Shown: piece after piece, positions 9,227-17,549 of the stretch
How positions within the stretch are numbered: the first letter of the stretch is position 1
Layout: every line of letters starts with the position of its first letter
Assembly (NCBI GenBank): GCA_001787405.1
Contig: MFWV01000001.1
Span: 1 to 62,056 of the forward strand
From: Candidatus Pacebacteria bacterium RIFOXYA1_FULL_38_18
GTDB taxonomy: Bacteria > Patescibacteriota > Microgenomatia > UBA1400 > PJMF01
Direction: 5' to 3'
Length of the DNA stretch: 62,056 nt
Translations under genes and position numbers: made by a program
Notes under the pieces: model-generated
Databases searched by the model: none
Told to the model about the DNA's origin: nothing
What the model saw: only the letters and a program-made list of their open reading frames with translations

Positions 9227-10447
9227 ATGATAAAAAACATCGCCAAAATTTTATTGGTTTTGTTGTTTTTGTTGATAACAGTCAATCCTATTTTTGCTCA
9301 GGAGCAAAAAGCCAATATCTATTTTTTTTGGGGCGAAGGTTGTCCGCATTGTGAGCGAGAAAAACCATTTTTAGAAACACTGGAAGAACAATATACTGGA
9401 GTTAAGGTTTATGATTTTGAAGTTTGGCACAATGCTGATAATCGAAAATTAATGATTGAAGTTGGTCAAAAACTAAACACCAATATCAATGGAGTTCCTT
9501 TTACAGTAGTGGGAGAAGAGTATTTTGTTGGTTGGCTGGATGAACAAACTACTGGTACAGCCATTGAAAATGCCGTGCAGGATTTTTTGGAAAATGATGG
9601 ACACGATTTGGTGGGAGAAATTCTAACTGCTAGTTTACAACCGACTGAAACAAAAGAAACTCAGCGTGAATCAGAGAATCAAACAAGATCGGCGGTACTT
9701 GAAGAAATTGATTTGCCAATTGTTGGCAAGATCGATACCAGCAATCTTTCTTTGCCTATTTTAACGATTATTCTGGGTGGTTTGGATGGATTCAATCCCT
9801 GTGCTATGTGGACACTCATCTTTTTAATCGGTTTACTACTGGGCATGGAAAATAAAAAAAGACGTTGGATTCTAGGAATAACTTTTATTGTTGCCTCTGC
9901 TTTTGTTTACTTCTTATTTATGGCAGCTTGGCTGAATTTACTTTTATTTGTTGGTTTTATTATTTGGGTAAGAGCCTTGATAGGTTTATTGGCTTTGGTG
10001 GGTGGTGGTTATAATTTGAAAGAGTTCTTTGTTAATAAGGATGATGGTTGTAAGGTAACGGGCAATGAAAAGCGTCAAGCTGTTTTTGAAAAATTGAAAA
10101 ACATCACTCATCGCAAACAATTTTTACTGGCTATGGGTGGTATTATTCTTTTGGCTTTTGCAGTCAACTTGGTTGAATTGATTTGTTCAGCTGGCTTGCC
10201 GGTAGTTTTTACTCAAATTTTGGTTTTGAGTAATTTAGCCCCGTGGCAGCATTATGCCTATATGTTGCTCTATATTTTTATTTTCATGCTAGATGATTTA
10301 TTGATCTTTTTTATGGCTATGTTTACTTTGAAAATGACTGGTATCAGTACCAAGTACAGTCGATTCTCTCACCTTGTTGGCGGTTTGCTGATGCTAATTA
10401 TTGGTTTGTTATTGATTTTCAAACCTGAATTATTAATGTTTGGTTGA
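9227..10447 (+). CDS. Secreted thioredoxin-fold domain fused to CcdA/DsbD-like transmembrane domain
   Basis: Start refined to ATG 9227: signal peptide, IYFFWGEGCPHCEREKPFLE (CPHC), then TM region with FNPCAMWTLIFLIGLLLGM and ELICSAGLPVVF cysteines. Confidence 0.8.
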   Translation: MIKNIAKILLVLLFLLITVNPIFAQEQKANIYFFWGEGCPHCEREKPFLETLEEQYTGVKVYDFEVWHNADNRKLMIEVGQKLNTNINGVPFTVVGEEYFVGWLDEQTTGTAIENAVQDFLENDGHDLVGEILTASLQPTETKETQRESENQTRSAVLEEIDLPIVGKIDTSNLSLPILTIILGGLDGFNPCAMWTLIFLIGLLLGMENKKRRWILGITFIVASAFVYFLFMAAWLNLLLFVGFIIWVRALIGLLALVGGGYNLKEFFVNKDDGCKVTGNEKRQAVFEKLKNITHRKQFLLAMGGIILLAFAVNLVELICSAGLPVVFTQILVLSNLAPWQHYAYMLLYIFIFMLDDLLIFFMAMFTLKMTGISTKYSRFSHLVGGLLMLIIGLLLIFKPELLMFG

Positions 10448-10513
10448 GTTTAAATGATCAATGCGATTTTTATTTTTTAGAATTCAAACTAAATCGTGCG
10501 GTAGAATAAAAGT

Positions 10514-11500
10514 ATGAATAGCATTTTTCCCAAAAAATTAAAACCAGGAGATCATCTTCGAGTAATAGCTCCATCAAGATCTTTGGGTTTACTAGGTCAA
10601 GAAACTATTTCAATTGCCAATAAACGTTTGCAAAAAATGGGTTTTGAGTTAAGTTTTGGTAAATACGTCAAAGAAATGGATGATTTTGCTTCAACAACTA
10701 TTGAACATAGATTGGCAGATTTACACGAAGCATTTGCGGATCAATCAGTAGACGGAATTTTGACTGTCATTGGTGGCTTCAACAGCAATCAACTGCTCCA
10801 ACATCTTGATTGGGCAATTATCAAAAACAACCCCAAAGTTTTTTGTGGATATTCTGATATTACGGCTCTCAATAATAGTATCTATACCAAAACTGGCTTG
10901 GTAACTTACTCGGGCCCCCACTACTCTACTTTTGGTCAAAAACTCAACTTTGAGTACACTCAAGAATATTTTGAAAAAATACTGATGAGTGACCAACCAA
11001 TTGAAATCAAACCTAGTTCGCATTGGTTTGATGATATGTGGTGGTTAAATCAAGATGAACGCCAAGCAGAAAAAAATACTGGTTATACAGTGATCAATCC
11101 TGGCACAACTAACGGAACTATTCTGGGAGCCAATTTATGCACCCTGAATTTACTTCAAGGCACCGAGTTTATGCCTGATTTGACTGGAGCAGTGGTGTTT
11201 GTGGAAGACGACGACCAAACATTCCCCGCTCTATTTGATCGTGATTTGCAATCATTGATTCACTTGCCAAATTTTAAAAATGTAAAGGGTTTGGTGATTG
11301 GTCGTTTTCAGAAAAAAAGCCAAATGACCGCCGAACTACTCCGTCAAATCATCAAGTCCAAAAAAGAGCTAGCTCATATTCCGGTAATTGCTGAAGCCGA
11401 TTTTGGTCATACTGATCCCAAAATTACACTCCCAATCGGCGGAAAAGTGGCATTATCTGCTGATCAGAATGGAGCTAAAATAACTTTTCTTGAGCATTGA
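10514..11500 (+). CDS. LD-carboxypeptidase (peptidase family S66)
   Basis: LKPGDHLRVIAPSRS; FCGYSDITALNNSIYTKTGLVTYSGPH; GTTNGTILGANLCTLNLLQGT. Confidence 0.9.
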   Translation: MNSIFPKKLKPGDHLRVIAPSRSLGLLGQETISIANKRLQKMGFELSFGKYVKEMDDFASTTIEHRLADLHEAFADQSVDGILTVIGGFNSNQLLQHLDWAIIKNNPKVFCGYSDITALNNSIYTKTGLVTYSGPHYSTFGQKLNFEYTQEYFEKILMSDQPIEIKPSSHWFDDMWWLNQDERQAEKNTGYTVINPGTTNGTILGANLCTLNLLQGTEFMPDLTGAVVFVEDDDQTFPALFDRDLQSLIHLPNFKNVKGLVIGRFQKKSQMTAELLRQIIKSKKELAHIPVIAEADFGHTDPKITLPIGGKVALSADQNGAKITFLEH

Positions 11501-11562
11501 TAATTGAGCCATTTAATCAATCACGAAAGAAAACTGATTCAAAATGATACAATGCTGTTATT

Positions 11563-11958
11563 ATGAAATATCCAGAGCAAAAAGAACCATGGATTCAAAG
11601 AATTGATGGCATTCCTAATCCTACTGGTCAGGCCGCAAAAGAGTTTGTAAAAAGAAAAGGAAGAGCAATTGGAGCTGGAATTCATACGGTAGAAGAAAAA
11701 GTTATTACTGGTTGGGGTGATGAATTTAATTATGACGAATTAAGTCCAGAAAATAAGCAATTAATTGATTGGTTGTTTGATACAGATTTAGACCTTGAGA
11801 TTGAATTTCAGGGTTTGAAAGCAGGTGAAGTCTGCGCTGATTTATTAAATGGCTATTATCCGCAGAATATGAATTTAGAGAGCTCTATGACGTGGATTGA
11901 GAATCTTAGAAAAAAAATCCTTATTAAAAAAATAATCAAAAAAAGACGCCCAAAATAG
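11563..11958 (+). CDS. Hypothetical protein
   Basis: 131-aa ORF with consistent coding composition (MKYPEQKEPWIQRIDGIPNPTGQAAKEFVKRKGRAIGAGIHTVEEK...). Confidence 0.6.
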   Translation: MKYPEQKEPWIQRIDGIPNPTGQAAKEFVKRKGRAIGAGIHTVEEKVITGWGDEFNYDELSPENKQLIDWLFDTDLDLEIEFQGLKAGEVCADLLNGYYPQNMNLESSMTWIENLRKKILIKKIIKKRRPK

Positions 11959-12189
11959 TTTTTTTTGTGTTTGTGACCATCCTAGAACTTCCTAATATAA
12001 ACTCAATAATTACTGACCTAGTTGTTAAACTCGAGCAAGACTTTCTTGCTTGATGTCTAGACTGCTCACCGCCATAGCGAATTTATGAAGTGTGCGATGA
12101 GTGTAAAACCTTTTGGAGTCCTTCATAGTGTCAGAGAGTGAGTAAAGGTTGTGCCGTACTCAAAATGAACATATCGGAAGTAATAATAT

Positions 12190-12246
12190 AAAAAAACCTG
12201 GTGGTTATCGATGAGTGGTTACTCAAAGATAATTATTCCACCAGGC
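12190..12246 (-). terminator. Rho-independent terminator-like structure for the reverse-strand gene at 12288-12797
   Basis: Reverse strand: CCTGGTGG ... CCACCAGG followed by TTTTTTTATATT; loop contains nested GAGT-AACC-ACTC. Confidence 0.65.
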
Positions 12247-12287
12247 TTATTGTTGCACTTCTCGCGAAGTTCAATTCGCCTTTGCTT

Positions 12288-12797
12288 TTAGTTTCGGTTA
12301 CGCCAGTGGTGGGGCTTCTTGCCCCTCCAGCACTGCCTTGAAATGTCCGCTTCGTTGTGCTGTTTCTGACGGGCACGCTTCTGCTTTACGTGCTGTTTTT
12401 GAAGGGCGCGCTTCTGCTTTGCGTGTAATTTCTCATAGGCACGCTCCTGCTTTATGCGCTGTTTCTGACGGGCACGCTCTCGCTTTGCTTCTCTGCGAGC
12501 CTCAATCTTTTTTTCCCTGTCGAATGGAATTTCGTTGGGATAGGGCCCAATATCAGATATTCTGCTGTCGGTAAGCGCTCGCTTCCACCAATAAAAAATG
12601 AGGTTTGGTTTCGAGAACCTAGTCACGGTTATCTTGACCTCGTTGAACATGAAAGTGATTGGTCGACCTTCACGTTTCGACAGCGTAATGGCTTCCGCGA
12701 TAGTATTACTTATTCTCGACCCCGCCATTACATCAAAAACACCATCCACTTCTTCATAAAGGTTCATTATATCCTCCAGATTCAGATTGTTTGACAT
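12288..12797 (-). CDS. Hypothetical protein with basic 11-aa C-terminal repeats
   Basis: 169-aa ORF; repeats RARQKQRIKQE / RAYEKLHAKQK / RALQKQHVKQK / RARQKQHNEAD. Confidence 0.6.
   Translation of the reverse strand: MSNNLNLEDIMNLYEEVDGVFDVMAGSRISNTIAEAITLSKREGRPITFMFNEVKITVTRFSKPNLIFYWWKRALTDSRISDIGPYPNEIPFDREKKIEARREAKRERARQKQRIKQERAYEKLHAKQKRALQKQHVKQKRARQKQHNEADISRQCWRGKKPHHWRNRN
12355..12490 (-). repeat. ~33-bp tandem repeats (about 4 units) inside the 12288-12797 ORF
   Basis: Plus-strand units such as ...CTTCTGCTTTACGTGCTGTTTTTGAAGGGCGCG / CTTCTGCTTTGCGTGTAATTTCTCATAGGCACG / CTCCTGCTTTATGCGCTGTTTCTGACGGGCACG. Confidence 0.75.
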
Positions 12798-13526
12798 GCT
12801 TTCGCATGGCTATCCGAATGGTATAGCACTTTAGGAACCAGTAAGTGTTTCCCAAGGTGCTATCCACTCGGTAAGGAGGATAAACTTTCCGCAATTTTTT
12901 AAAGTGCAAGATTCCAGAAGGTAAGCCGCTACCAAGCAACAATTGCTAGGCTTAAACCTGCCCTCTTTCGTCTGGGGGAGAATACACAATCCCGGCAAAA
13001 AGTCAATATTATAGGGTAGTATTTTAAAGTAAATTGGTATACGAAGACACAAATTATCACTTAGTTATTTATACTACAAGTATGGAGCCTCAGCCTGGAC
13101 GCTGACGATCAACAAAATACAGCATAAGGTTATTGAAATATGTAAACAATTACACGGCCAACTGCCTCTTAGGGGTATATTCCCTACAATTGAGGGGTTG
13201 GTGGCGGTTTTAGGTAAAGGATAGCGAACAATATATGATAGGGAGTTGTGGTGCACGCACCCAACGTCGTGCGGGCGATCACTTCTCCACGGGATCAATT
13301 TTCACTATTTGTGAACCAACTGTCTCTGGGGTGGAACACCTTAGTTGATTATATGAGGAAAGTTGAGTTAATTATACCCAGGTTCATTTCTCCGGAGAAA
13401 ATAGGAATCCAGACGTTAGCAACTGACTACTTACCCACTGGGTAATGGAATAAAATGATCGAATCAATAGATGAACATTGAATTCTCGGAAAAATTCTTC
13501 AAATCAATGCTAGAATCATTAATTAT

Positions 13527-14093
13527 ATGAAGAAAATTCTAATTTTTTTGGGGTTAGTTTTTTTACTTTTCTTAGTACTTAAGACATTTAAGAACAACTC
13601 AGGAGAACCTGTTTCACAACCAATGGATGAAAACGAGAAATTGCAAGAAGTAGTGGATAGCAGTGTTGAAGTTGTCGAAAAAGCCAAGAAAGCTATCTTG
13701 GACGAAGATATAGATTTTTTAGTAGAAGAAACTACAACATTTGATTTTGAATGTGAACAAGAACTTATGGGAAATAAACCAGGAGAAAACGTTGAAGAGT
13801 GTAAAACACAAGATTATTTTGTTGCCTACCCAATAGGAATAATTGAAGCCAATGGCACTGTTGTTCCCGAAAGACAGTACAGAGAGTTTTTAAAAAGTTT
13901 ATTTGATCAGAACAACTTTGAGTTCTCCAAGGAGTATAAAGAGGGAGATTTTCTCTATCTTGGGGAGGGCTACAGTCTAGGATTTTTAGATAAAGAACAG
14001 GGAGTATTTCTTTTGGTTGAAATTAATCAGGATGGAAAAATAGTATTGGCTTATCAAACTAATCAGGATCTTTTTGAAGATTATTTAAGGTAA
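13527..14093 (+). CDS. Hypothetical membrane-anchored / secreted protein
   Basis: N-terminal hydrophobic segment MKKILIFLGLVFLLFLVLKTF followed by acidic soluble region, 188 aa. Confidence 0.6.
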   Translation: MKKILIFLGLVFLLFLVLKTFKNNSGEPVSQPMDENEKLQEVVDSSVEVVEKAKKAILDEDIDFLVEETTTFDFECEQELMGNKPGENVEECKTQDYFVAYPIGIIEANGTVVPERQYREFLKSLFDQNNFEFSKEYKEGDFLYLGEGYSLGFLDKEQGVFLLVEINQDGKIVLAYQTNQDLFEDYLR

Positions 14094-14100
14094 TTTAGCT

Positions 14101-14349
14101 ATGAAAAAGAATAAAATTCTATCTTTAAACTCACTAATTTTTCTACTCATCGGAATAGCACTGGGTTTTCTCCTCTCACCCAATGACTCAAACTCTAAGT
14201 TAGAATATGGGGAAACAGGGCTTCCCAAGAACTGCAGAGCTATAATTAGATCTAATTATGTGGGCTATAGGTTGGGAGAGTTTGATGCCGATGGAGCTTT
14301 AGATTCTATTAATAGGAACTGCGGTGAGTTTGGTTATTCTTGGAATTAG
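14101..14349 (+). CDS. Small hypothetical protein with N-terminal TM/signal
   Basis: 82 aa, MKKNKILSLNSLIFLLIGIALGFLLSPND...; 7 nt after previous gene. Confidence 0.5.
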   Translation: MKKNKILSLNSLIFLLIGIALGFLLSPNDSNSKLEYGETGLPKNCRAIIRSNYVGYRLGEFDADGALDSINRNCGEFGYSWN

Positions 14350-14377
14350 ACTTATTATTTTGGGGAAAACATTTTCT

Positions 14378-14698
14378 TTAACTTTCAAAACTCTTGAAAA
14401 TCACATCATTCTCATAATCGTTCATCAGCCTGATTGGGATTGGAACTTGTTTATCAACTAGAGTTGGTTTCATTTGTTGCTTCGCTTTGCCATCTATCCT
14501 ATCGCCAATTTCCTTAATAGCTGTAATATCTCCGCTTATCGCCCTGTTGAACAACGCCTCAGCTACCAATTGCTTGTAATTCTTGCCAGATTTATCATCC
14601 ACTCTCTCAGACACCTCCTCAATTACTTCAGACCAAGCTCTGCCCTTATGAGGTCTGCCAGCTCTGTTAATATTTGGGTCGTTTTTAGTAAAAGGCAT
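14378..14698 (-). CDS. Small protein resembling DUF5681 / phage terminase-small-subunit-associated proteins
   Basis: FTKNDPNINRAGRPHKGRAWSEVIEEV...LVAEALFNRAISGDITAIKEIGDRIDGKAKQ resembles the GRPxG ... GDxxAIKEIxDRxDGKP layout. Confidence 0.5.
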   Translation of the reverse strand: MPFTKNDPNINRAGRPHKGRAWSEVIEEVSERVDDKSGKNYKQLVAEALFNRAISGDITAIKEIGDRIDGKAKQQMKPTLVDKQVPIPIRLMNDYENDVIFKSFES

Positions 14699-14859
14699 TG
14701 TTTAACTATGGAATAACAATAACTACTAACTCTATTTTACCCGTTAGTTCGCATAGCCTTTACATTTTTGAGCAATTTAGCCAAGTAGTGATCTGAGGTG
14801 TAAAGTAGTTGCTCCAACTTTGAAATAATACTTATAGGGCTAGATTTAGCCAACGTATT

Positions 14860-15018
14860 ATGACAATTGGAAAAGCTAGAAAACTACTAGGGAGAAAAGC
14901 AAATCATCTTACTGATGAAGAGGTAAGAATAATATTGAATTCAATGAAGATGTTTGCAGAAGTTTGCTATATCAAGTTACTCGATAATAGAAGCACGTTA
15001 GCAAATCAAGTAGAATAA
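14860..15018 (+). CDS. Small 52-aa ORF directly upstream of the recombinase
   Basis: MTIGKARKLLGRKANHLTDEEVRIILNSMKMFAEVCYIKLLDNRSTLANQVE; stop 4 nt before recombinase ATG; below the ORF-track length cutoff. Confidence 0.5.
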   Translation: MTIGKARKLLGRKANHLTDEEVRIILNSMKMFAEVCYIKLLDNRSTLANQVE

Positions 15019-15022
15019 CAAT

Positions 15023-16720
15023 ATGAAACCCCAAGCAGTAATTGTCGCACGTGTATCTTCTTCGAAACAAGCCAATGAGAACGATTCGCCTAATCAACAA
15101 ATGAGAGATGGTATAGATTTTGTTGGAAAACAAGGATGGGTAGTTGACAGGACAATGAGTTTTGTAGAATCAGGAAGAAAATCAGAAAGAGAGTTTTTTA
15201 ATGAGGTTATTGACTATTGTGTTGATAGAAAAAACAATATTTCTTATTTAGTTGCAAGGGATATTAGTCGCTTTACTCGTGGAGGCGGCGTTGAGTACAG
15301 GCAGTTGAAAGATAGATTAAAAAAAGCAGGCGTCCAACTTCAAGATACGCAAGGGACGATACAATCAGACAAGAACTCAATGGAAAAGTATGGGCTTGAG
15401 TATTCCTGGAGTCGTTATTCTCCATCTGAAGCAGAGGAAATAAAACAAGCTGACCAAGCAAAAGATCAAGTTAGGCAATCTTTAACACTAATGTTGGGTG
15501 CAGAAATTGAATATGTTAGAGAGGGATATTGGAACAGGAGACCTCCATATGGGTTTGCAAATAAAAAGATTCAGACTGAGGAGCACGGCATAAGAACCAT
15601 TCTGGTTGAAAAACCCAGCGAAGGTATATTTATAAAGAAATTGTTTAGTATGCGATCAAAAGGGATTCATTCTGATGAAGAAATAGTAAGAGAAGTAAAT
15701 GCGTTGGGTTATAAAAGTAGGAAGTATTTCAGAAGAGATAAAAGAACCAAAAAGCCTATTGGTGCGGGAGGAGAAAAACCTCTTACAATCAAACAACTTC
15801 AAAAATATGTTAAAAATCCTATCTATGCAGGGGTAATCTGTGAAAAATGGACTCACTACAAGCTCGTTAAGGGCAGATTTAATGGTTTGGTTGACGTAGA
15901 TACCTTTAATCAGGCAAATGTCGGAAAGGTGATGATTAATGAAGACGAGACGGGAGTCTTCTTCTTAAAGCACGGAAAGCAAAATGAGGATGGGAGAATA
16001 ATAAAAAGAAGAACTAACAACAACCCTTTTTACCCTTATAAAAATGTTGTTTTATGCCCTATCTGCAAAAATCCACTTAAAGCGAGTGCGTCTACAGGAA
16101 AACTGGGTAAAAAATATCCTGCCTACCATTGCAATAGGAATCACGAATATTGGAGGAAATCGAGAGAAGATCTCCACGAAGTTGTTTATTCTTTTATCAA
16201 GAAGATACGTTTTAGCGATGAGTACATTACGTTATTTGAAGCCTCTTTTCTTGAGGTATGGAAAAATAAAAGAGATGAGACTCTGATGGAAAGTGAACAA
16301 GCAGAGAGAAATGTTGTTGATCTATTAGTAGAGCAAAAAAGTATTCGAGATGCAATCAAGATAACTACGAACAAGGCTATGATTCGTGCTTATGAAGATG
16401 ATTATGAAAATATTGAATTAAAAATACAGTCTGCCAGAGAGTTCAGAGCAGGCAAAGAAAAAAGGGAGCTTGACGCCAAGCTCGCAGTTAAAAGTGCAGT
16501 TTACTTAATGGAACACCTAGAAGAATTACTGATAGATCAGGAAAATCCCCTACAACAACAACAGTTGTTCGGACTGATGTTTGAGGAATTCCCTAATTAC
16601 AACGATTTACTTAGTGGAACACCAAAATTATCCCTTGCTTTCAAGCTAAATCAACAAAATGTTTTGTTAAAATCCGATATGGTGACCCCACGGGGAATCG
16701 AACCCCGGTTGCCGGGATGA
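15023..16720 (+). CDS. Large serine recombinase (resolvase N-terminal + recombinase + Zn-ribbon)
   Basis: AVIVARVSSSKQANENDSPNQQ, ISYLVARDISRFTRGGGVEY, LTIKQLQKYVKNPIYAGVI, CPICKNPLKAS...CNRN; C-terminus MVTPRGIEPRLPG is encoded by the antisense of tRNA-Glu. Confidence 0.92.
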   Translation: MKPQAVIVARVSSSKQANENDSPNQQMRDGIDFVGKQGWVVDRTMSFVESGRKSEREFFNEVIDYCVDRKNNISYLVARDISRFTRGGGVEYRQLKDRLKKAGVQLQDTQGTIQSDKNSMEKYGLEYSWSRYSPSEAEEIKQADQAKDQVRQSLTLMLGAEIEYVREGYWNRRPPYGFANKKIQTEEHGIRTILVEKPSEGIFIKKLFSMRSKGIHSDEEIVREVNALGYKSRKYFRRDKRTKKPIGAGGEKPLTIKQLQKYVKNPIYAGVICEKWTHYKLVKGRFNGLVDVDTFNQANVGKVMINEDETGVFFLKHGKQNEDGRIIKRRTNNNPFYPYKNVVLCPICKNPLKASASTGKLGKKYPAYHCNRNHEYWRKSREDLHEVVYSFIKKIRFSDEYITLFEASFLEVWKNKRDETLMESEQAERNVVDLLVEQKSIRDAIKITTNKAMIRAYEDDYENIELKIQSAREFRAGKEKRELDAKLAVKSAVYLMEHLEELLIDQENPLQQQQLFGLMFEEFPNYNDLLSGTPKLSLAFKLNQQNVLLKSDMVTPRGIEPRLPG

Positions 16721-16754
16721 AAACCCGATGTCCTAACCGCTAGACGATGGGGCC
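16680..16754 (-). tRNA. tRNA-Glu (TTC), CCA encoded
   Basis: Reverse strand GGCCCCATCGTCTAGCGGTTAGGACATCGGGTTTTCATCCCGGCAACCGGGGTTCGATTCCCCGTGGGGTCACCA. Confidence 0.95.
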
Positions 16755-16790
16755 GAAACTTCAACTTGAAAGTTGAGTTATGGCTGGCCG

Positions 16791-17204
16791 TTATGGCCAA
16801 GTGACATTTTCAAAGTGCTCTACTCCGCCAGGAGTAACTGCTATGATATCAAACCGATAGAGATTTCGTAAGTCTGTGGTTCGTAAATATTGCTGAGCCA
16901 CATATTGCAATGATTTGAGTTTAGTTTTTCCCACTGCATTGCTAGGATTGCCAAATTGTCCGGTTTGACGTGTTTTTACTTCTACAAAGACCAATTCTTG
17001 ATGCCGTTTGTCCAGGGCTATCAAGTCAATCTCATGTTTTTTAAAGACCAAGTTTCTGTCCAAGATTTGATAACCATTTTTAACTAAGAAATCACAAGCA
17101 ATTTGTTCTCCGATCGCTCCAGTGATGAAATGACTAAATTTATTTTGCTTTGGTGAAAGTATTCTCTTCTTTAACTCTGGTAGCAGCTTTACCGATTTTG
17201 TCAC
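16791..17204 (-). CDS. YraN/UPF0102 family endonuclease-like protein
   Basis: [23 protein letters not shown]...HEIDLIALD...[10 protein letters not shown]; true start may be internal because of overlap with rplS. Confidence 0.85.
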   Translation of the reverse strand: MTKSVKLLPELKKRILSPKQNKFSHFITGAIGEQIACDFLVKNGYQILDRNLVFKKHEIDLIALDKRHQELVFVEVKTRQTGQFGNPSNAVGKTKLKSLQYVAQQYLRTTDLRNLYRFDIIAVTPGGVEHFENVTWP

Positions 17205-17484
17205 GCAGATAATATAACTTATTTCTTCTGACGTTTCCCTGACTTTTTATCTCGATTTTTTTCAAAGAAGGTAAGAGAACGGGAAAGATTTTTTCAACAC
17301 CAATGGCGTTGGCGCCGATTTTTCTGACAGTAAAAGATTTACCAGTGCCACGATTTTTAATAGCGATAACTAGTCCTTCAAAAACCTGAACACGTTTTTT
17401 ATCACCTTCGATGATTTCTTGATGAACACGCACCGTATCACCGGAACTGATTTGCTGGTTTTGATAAGTAAAGTATTGAGCCAT
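17140..17484 (-). CDS. rplS: 50S ribosomal protein L19
   Basis: [43 protein letters not shown]...[18 protein letters not shown]. Confidence 0.95.
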   Translation of the reverse strand: MAQYFTYQNQQISSGDTVRVHQEIIEGDKKRVQVFEGLVIAIKNRGTGKSFTVRKIGANAIGVEKIFPVLLPSLKKIEIKSQGNVRRNKLYYLRDKIGKAATRVKEENTFTKAK

Positions 17485-17549
17485 AATTTTTCTTGATTAG
17501 GCGAGCATTGTACCACCCAGAGGGTTGCTAGACAAGAAATGAACTAAAT

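Noticed and set aside
12338-12574. Repetitive plus-strand ORF (RCAVSDGHASALRAVFEGRASALRV...)
   Set aside because: Antisense shadow of the 33-bp repeats; the reverse frame is longer and has a terminator
11959-16754. Long direct repeat (attL/attR) of the tRNA-Glu 3' end at the left side of the element
   Set aside because: No copy of the tRNA-Glu T-arm (GGGGTTCGATTCCCCG or its complement) was found by eye between 10 and 15 kb; serine integrases need only a short core, so absence is not decisive
17140-17204. 65-nt overlap of yraN and rplS as a translational-coupling curiosity
   Set aside because: Probably a mis-set yraN start; conserved YraN homology begins only around [11 protein letters not shown], downstream of the overlap
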